Shown here one piece after another: positions 58,244-64,000 of a stretch of 64,000 bases of DNA. The stretch is taken from the NCBI GenBank assembly GCA_037693485.1, contig CM075344.1, forward strand, positions 96,817,001-96,881,000. The letters run 5' to 3'. Position 1 is the stretch's first letter. The number at the start of each line of letters is the position of its first letter. The notes under the pieces are model-generated. The model had not been told where the DNA came from. It did no database searches and saw only the letters and a program-made list of their open reading frames with translations. The position numbers were made by a program, and so were the translations under genes. The stretch is from Kitagawia praeruptora. Its lineage: Eukaryota; Streptophyta; Magnoliopsida; Apiales; Apiaceae.

Positions 58244-60446
58244 TAAAATAACCAATATTATTAATATAACAAGGATATATACCACATTATTATTTACTAA
58301 GATTATTAGCATTTTAGTTAGAAAATCAAGAAATGAGAATTTAGAATCATCCAAGTGACATCACTTGCTTACATCACATTCCACTAATCTTGGTTAGGGG
58401 CAAATTAGTACTTTCACATGGTTTTTATCCACAAAACTCTTCAAGCTTCTATTAAATTCTAGAATTATCAAGAATTTAGCCAAGATAAGATCAAAATCAA
58501 CACAAAAATCTTCATTTTCTCCATTTTCGGGTAAAAAGACAGCAGTCCAGTAAAACCGCTCTAGAGCCTTCATTTCTCAATGTATTTTTGTGTTCTATAG
58601 CTTGTTGGAAAGGTATTGAGATGCTCTACAACTCATCTTTAGAATCCTCATTCAGAAAAGCAAGGTAAGGGGCTCGTTTTTCATGTTCTTTCAGCTGGGG
58701 TATTATAGCTCCAAAAAATTCTAAGTATGTTCTTGATGTTTCTTGTTAGTTAAGGTGTTATAAGGTTATATCAAGGCTTCTCAAGGACTACAAGCCTTTT
58801 TTAAGAGTGTTCAAGCTTCAAGGAAGGTATGGAGTTCATGGACCCTTAGTATTATCTTGAGTTTATGATGATTTATAGTTAGTTTAGTGGTTAAGTGTAT
58901 ATTAAGCATGAAATCATGATGTTATGTGTGTTTACAAGTGATTTAATTGGATATGGAAGTGTTGTGTGTGCTTGTAACCATGGTTGGTATGATTACCACA
59001 TGGTGTAGGGAATGGTATATGTGTGGGATGATGGATTGGAGGAGTGAAAATATGGAAAGTGAGAAAATATAGACGTTATAATGCCCGGTTTTCGTTAGAA
59101 CAAAAACTGCCCTGTTTTTAAGACAGAGTTTCAAACTGTTAAAGGTCATTAAAAGGTACCAACTGATCATGGTAAGATATAGCTTGGTTCATAGATCGTT
59201 TTGATATAAAGTACGTCAAAATCTGATGAACGGTTTAGGAGATATCAAAGTTTTAATGAAAGTTACGCGAAATCACTGTTCATCAACTAACCTTCTGTGA
59301 ACAGTAACTTCGAACAGATTTTCTGTGGCGTTGGAAAAATACTTTACATGGTTTTGTTCTAAATGTTTCCTAGATCGTGCACGCAAAAACGGTGCATCAA
59401 TTGAGTTAACGGTTAACGAGTTATGAACGTTTTAGTGAAAGTTGTTCAGAAACCGAGAAAATGAAATTGTGTCAACTTTGAGGCTATAATTGACATACTT
59501 AGACATTCTTAAAAATTATGAAATTTTGGGAGGATATAGTAGGGTGATCAGAGAAGCATTACCCACTGACCTCGGGTGAAAATTCGAAATTTATATTTTT
59601 TGAGAATTTTTACAGTCGAGTGTGGTCGATAAGGAATCCTAAAGGAAATGGTGTAAATCGCTGAAACTTTTATTGAGTCTAAAAATGGTTAAGTTCTTGG
59701 AACTTTTGGGCTATTAATGATATGCTAAACATATATTATGTGTCAAGGGTATTGCTATATAAGGGTTAGGTGGTTAAGTGGAATATATTCTGATGGTGAT
59801 CCTTTTCGTTTCTATAGATACTCGAGACGAACACCGGATCATTCCTCTTGGGATTAGATATCGAGCCAAGATTTCTTCTATCTTTACTTTGAAAAATTAT
59901 TTATCTTCAAAGAAAAATGATTTCATGGAATATATATGTGATTCTATTATTACTATAATATTGTTTCCTGATTTTGGAAATTAAAGGGAGATGTATTTGA
60001 ATATGGATTACGGATATGGATTGTGGATATGGATATGAATATGAATGGAGCCAATATGATTTATGGTATAAAAAGGATATGAAAATGAATGGTATCAGTT
60101 GTTATCTAGGGTTATATGGTTTATAATCTTCTGTTATTTATAATCTTTAAACATTTGTGATTTAATAAATATTATTTGAATATTATTTAATACTTTAAAG
60201 ATAAAAGGAATAGCTTATGTATTTAATAGAATATTTGATTTTATTAAATACGGAAGAGATGTCTGAGTCATAATCAAAGTATTACGATGTATATATATGA
60301 AAGGTAATGATATATGAGAATGGAAATGATATATGAATGGAAATGTGAATGGAAATGTGAATGGAAATGAAAACGGAAAAATGGAAAATATGGAATGATG
60401 TTTTATACATGGAATAACGATTTGAAAAAGGGGGATTGCAACAGTA

Positions 60447-60582
60447 TGCGTAAGAGGCTATGTGGGAGTTGCACAGTCCGGCACCCAATTTTTGCGTAAG
60501 AGGCTGTGTGGGAGTTGCACAGTCCGACACCCAATATTGCGTAAGAGGCTGTGTGGGAGTTGCACAGTCCGGCACCCAATAT
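60447..60582. repeat. Three 45-46-bp tandem units in H 3' LTR
   Basis: Counterpart of 40905-41040 with a few substitutions; units start at 60447, 60493 and 60538. Confidence 0.92.
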
Positions 60583-61097
60583 TTTATTACCGCCCAAGAG
60601 TTTCCGAAGGAGGATGTAGCAGGTGGCCTTCCTCCAGGGTTGATTACCAGGTGGGATCATCCCTTCTACTAGTAGAAAACAGAGAGCAGGTACGGTCAGG
60701 CGACTGATCACCGTCCTACGTATCTGGCGCTAGCAGATATCCCCAAAGTATTTAAAAGAAAGAATTGATAATGGTTTTCAGATTGATATACTGAAAAAGG
60801 GAAAATGGTATGAAAGTATGGAATTACTTTATGGACAATAGACAAAATGATTTTATATTATTTATATATATGATTGTTGTATAAAAAGGAAATGAAAAGA
60901 TTATATTGAAAGATTTTACTCAAATGTTATATTATCTGGGATATTATATTGAGATGAAGTATAGATTATTATTTTGTTTAGAAGAGAAACTGATATCATA
61001 TTATTCTATATGTCTTTTTCTTATAAACGAAAATGAAAGGTTATGTGGAGTAATTAAGGATAAATTTTTCGCTTGAATTATTATATTGAATTTTCAG

Positions 61098-61131
<34 letters not shown>

Positions 61132-61179
61132 TTTCTTTGATGCTAGTTTACAAAATTTATCTTGCTGAGCTATTATAGC

Positions 61180-62264
61180 TGTAATATCACGTAATTTTAG
61201 AATAATATTAATAAAGAATAAGAGAATAAAAAGGATTAAAATTAGATAATAAATAGGATTTAAAATTGGTTTAGCTTAATTGGGCCTAAAATAAGATCGG
61301 ATTTGAATACAGATAACTTTTAGGTTTAGACATAGGGTTTTGTAACATTATAAATACATCATATTATCCTTCTTCATCTTTATTATCAAAATTCGTAGGG
61401 TTTTTTTTACACACAAATCAGAAGTCTTGTAAAATTCGTAGAATTTTCATCGTATGTCAGAATTCGTTGATTCTGGACTTTTCGGAAAGGTCTTTTCGTG
61501 CTCTACAACTTTCCTTCTTTGAGTTTTTCAAGAAAACATCGTTTAGAGGGTCAAAAAGGGTAAATACATGTCTGGTCAGAATTGGATAGGATGATTTGAT
61601 TCTTGAGTTTCCGTGTAGAGGTAAGTTTCTGATCATTCTTTCTAGTGTTTTCAAAATTATGTGTTATGTGTACGTATTTGTTATCAAAATTTGGGATAAG
61701 TGATTATATTTGAAGTTACATGTATTTGTGTATCTGTGTGGTGTCTATACGATAATTTTGGAATTCTGATTTATGCCATGGTTTGCGAAAATAAGAATAA
61801 GGACCGAGTCACCGGGTTGTAGTGGCCGTTTTCTGAAAATATAGGACCGTTATCACCGGGTTGTAGTGGTCGTGGTATGAATTATGGGTTTCAAGTTATT
61901 GTTGTTATGTGCTATCGACTTGTATCGATTAAGAATAAGTGCATCATAAGTGATTGTTTCGTATATCGTTATTATATCGTATTGAATATTACACTATCTT
62001 GTATTATATGTGTTACTTGGCCTTACTAGTTGGATCGATTGGTTACTTGCTGGGCTGTATAGCTCATTACTTACAATTTTCAGGTTCGATGTAAGATCGA
62101 TTGGGATAGCATTGGAGTTCAAGGATCTTAGATTCGGATTAGATTATCATTGTTAGCTGCGCTTTTGTAATAAGTACCTTTGTAATGGACTTTTGGATTA
62201 ATAAAATTTGTTTTATTTTAGTTTTTGATTTAGAATTAATAGTCCGAAAAGTCGGGCTGTTACA
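61180..62264 (+). mobile_element. 5' LTR of J
   Basis: TGTAATATCACG to GTCGGGCTGTTACA. Includes a repeated CACCGGGTTGTAGTGG phrase (61811 and 61855) and the TTGCTGGGCTGTATAGCTCA module (62047). Confidence 0.92.
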
Positions 62265-62431
62265 GTTGGTATCAAGAGCAAGCTGTCCTTCGGAGTGTGT
62301 TAGGTATGGGACTAGTACATTCTCTAGGATGCGATCCTTAGGACTAGACTTTAGGAAGATGTATCACGAACTTTTTGGAGTTTAGGACTGTTGTGAATTT
62401 GGGGACCAAATTCTTTTTAAGGAGGGTAGTA
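62265..62431 (+). other. 167-bp interior of J (primer site and polypurine tract only)
   Basis: Starts GTTGGTATCAAGAGC, a tRNA-Met-type primer site with one extra A, and ends AAATTCTTTTTAAGGAGGGTAGTA-type purine tract (longest identical run to other PPTs: TTTTTAAGGAGGG). No gag or pol trace between them. Confidence 0.85.
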
Positions 62432-63518
62432 TGTAATATCCCGTAATTTTTAGAATAATATTAATAAAGAATAAGAGAATAAAAAGGATTAAAATTAGAT
62501 AATAAATAGGATTTAAAATTGGTTTAGCTTAATTGGGCCTAAAATATGGATCGGATTTGAATACAGATAACTTGTAGGTTTAGACATAGGGTTTTGTAAC
62601 ATTATAAATACATCATATTCTCCTTCTTCATCTTTATTATCAAAATTCGTAGGGTTTTTTTTACACACAAATCAGCAGTCTTGTAAAATTCGTAAAAAAT
62701 TCATCGTATGTCAGAATTCGTTGATTCTGGACTTTTCGGAAAGGTCTTTTCGTGCTCTACAACTTTCCTTCTTTGAGTTTTTCAAGAAAACATCGTTTAG
62801 AGGGTCAAAAAGGGTAAATACAGGTCTGGTCAGAATTGGATAGGATGATTTGATTCTTGAGTTTCCGTGTAGAGGTAAGTTTCTGATCGTTCTTTCTAGT
62901 GTTTTCAAAATTATGTGTTATGTGTACGTATTTGTTATCAAAATTTGGGATAAGTGATTATATTTGAAGTTACATGTATTTGTGTATCTGTGTGGTGTCT
63001 ATACGATAATTTTGGAATTCTGATTTATGCCATGGTTTGCGAAAATAAGAATAAGGACCGAGTCACCGGGTTGTAGTGGCAGTTTTCTGAAAATTTAGGA
63101 CCGTTATCACCGGGTTGTAGTGGTCGTGGTATGAATTATGGGTTTCAAGTTATTGTTGTTATGTGCTATCGACTTGTATCGATTAAGAATAAGTGCATCA
63201 TAAGTGATTGTTTCGTATATCGTTATTATATCGTATTGAATATTACACTATCTTGTATTATATGTGTTACTTGGCCTTACTAGTTGGATCGATTGGTTAC
63301 TTGCTGGGCTGTATAGCTCATTACTTACAATTTTCAGGTTCGATGTAAGATCGATTTGGATAGCATTGGAGTTCAAGGATCTTAGATTCGGATTAGATTA
63401 TCATTGTTAGCTGCGCTTTTGTAATAAGTACCTTTGTAATGGACTTTTGGATTAATAAAATTTTTTTTTTTTTAGTTTTTGATTTAGAATTAATAGTCCG
63501 AAAAGTCGGGCTGTTACA
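62432..63518 (+). mobile_element. 3' LTR of J
   Basis: Direct repeat of 61180-62264 with a longer T-run near 63463. Confidence 0.92.
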
Positions 63519-63890
63519 ATAGCTCACTCTTGCTGTTTATTTATATAACAGCTAGATCAGGTGATGAAACGTCGCAGTACAACCCGGAAGAGGGTAAAGG
63601 GGAAGTCTACCTTATGAGAAAGTATCGACACCTGTTCTCAAGGTAGTATATACTTATATATGGGTGTAATAGATGGTATTCTGGGATTGTAATAATAGTT
63701 TATCTTAAACTACTATCATTAATGGATGTTGTTCTCTGAGCATATGACTGGTGTGTGTGATGATATTAGTGTGGGGTCATTTGTGTGAGTATTAAATAGT
63801 ATAAAAAAAAGAGATCAAGAGATATTGTTAATAAATGGAAATTGGAGTATGATGGCCCGGATTCCTGACCCCGGATCTGGGGCTGTCACA

Positions 63891-64000
63891 CAAGGCACAC
63901 CAGACTTGAAGTCAAGTGCTGAGTGGCAAGGGGACTTCTTGAATGATCAACTGAGAAGCAAGACCTCGACCATATATAGCAAGGGGGGCAAGAACTAAGG
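63891..64000 (+). other. Element C sequence right of the H insertion
   Basis: Resumes element C after the caagg duplication. Contains a purine-rich AGCAAGGGGGGCAAGAAC (63974-63991) that could be the element's polypurine tract, so its 3' LTR may start just outside the window. Confidence 0.5.

Larger units (their letters stand above)
61180..63518 (+). mobile_element. Short-bodied LTR element J (TRIM/LARD-like)
   Basis: Two LTRs of 1,085 and 1,087 bp (TGTAATATC to GGGCTGTTACA) around an interior of only 167 bp. Flanked by atagc (61175-61179, 63519-63523), in the 3' LTR of H. I count roughly a dozen differences between the LTRs. No coding capacity, so it depends on another element. Confidence 0.93.
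21771..63890 (+). mobile_element. Retrotransposon H (Tekay/Del-like, gene-poor) carrying nested G, S and J
   Basis: Both ends carry the same LTR: TGTAATAACCCTAACTTTAG at the start, CCCCGGATCTGGGGCTGTCACA at the end, with a flanking duplication caagg. A tRNA-Met primer site follows the first LTR and a polypurine-rich GGAATCCTTTTAAGGAGGG precedes the second, so it reads rightward. Once G, S and J are removed the LTRs are about 3.65 and 3.7 kb and the internal part is 2.6 kb. No intact gene remains, so H needed proteins from another element. Confidence 0.93.
44645..63890 (+). mobile_element. 3' LTR of H, split by S and J
   Basis: Made of 44645-45061, 58249-61174 and 63519-63890, about 3.7 kb. 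The S and J junctions each show a clean 5-bp duplication. It preserves the empty target site of G near 60010-60025. Confidence 0.93.

Overview
This is a stretch of plant (angiosperm, most likely eudicot) nuclear heterochromatin: AT-rich DNA built almost entirely of transposable elements stacked inside one another. I see no intact host gene. The assignment rests on plant-type retroelements (Athila-, Tat- and Tekay/Del-like Ty3 elements, a Sirevirus-like Ty1/copia element), a CACTA transposon carrying plant exon fragments, and a pogo/Emigrant-like element. Species cannot be told from the sequence.

Layout. (1) 1-11716: start of a minus-strand Athila-type element A (broken gag, tRNA-Asp-type primer site, 5' LTR). 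Its LTR is split by a solo LTR F (2051-10728, TSD aattt), which is split by a CACTA element (6286-10482, TSD aaa) carrying exon fragments of two plastid-protein genes. (2) 11717-14591: AT-rich DNA with degenerate repeats, a probable MITE and an LTR end (K). (3) 14592-21770 and 63891-64000: plus-strand Tat-type element C (5' LTR, gag, protease, RT-RNase H, second RNase H), broken by stops, frameshifts and an internal duplication. (4) 21771-63890: one 42-kb nest inside C. The outer element H (TSD caagg) has LTRs of about 3.7 kb and a 2.6-kb internal region without intact genes. Its 5' LTR holds element G (23912-40488, TSD gattg), with two 5.4-kb LTRs and decayed gag/RT, itself hit by a pogo-like element (33324-34427). 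Its 3' LTR holds copia element S (45062-58243, TSD taaaa) and a tiny-bodied element J (61180-63518, TSD atagc).

Relative age can be read from the nesting. S is the youngest by LTR similarity: I count three differences in 501 bp. It is also the only element with a long uninterrupted pol.

The most interesting unit is S. Besides gag (three zinc knuckles) and pol it has a 5.2-kb downstream open frame of about 1,720 codons, broken only by four in-frame stops. A separate, divergently oriented small gene-like ORF lies between pol and that frame. The 523 bp between the two start codons has a TATA-like box facing each way, so it may be a bidirectional promoter inside a retrotransposon. A second theme is that the otherwise different LTR families F, G and H share short conserved modules (a TTCTA-n4-TAGAA palindrome and a TTGCTGAGC-type inverted repeat, the latter also in J), which suggests a common regulatory or RNA-structure function.

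Limits: all similarity calls are from memory of protein families. No database search was run. Boundaries of A, C and K outside their visible ends are approximate.
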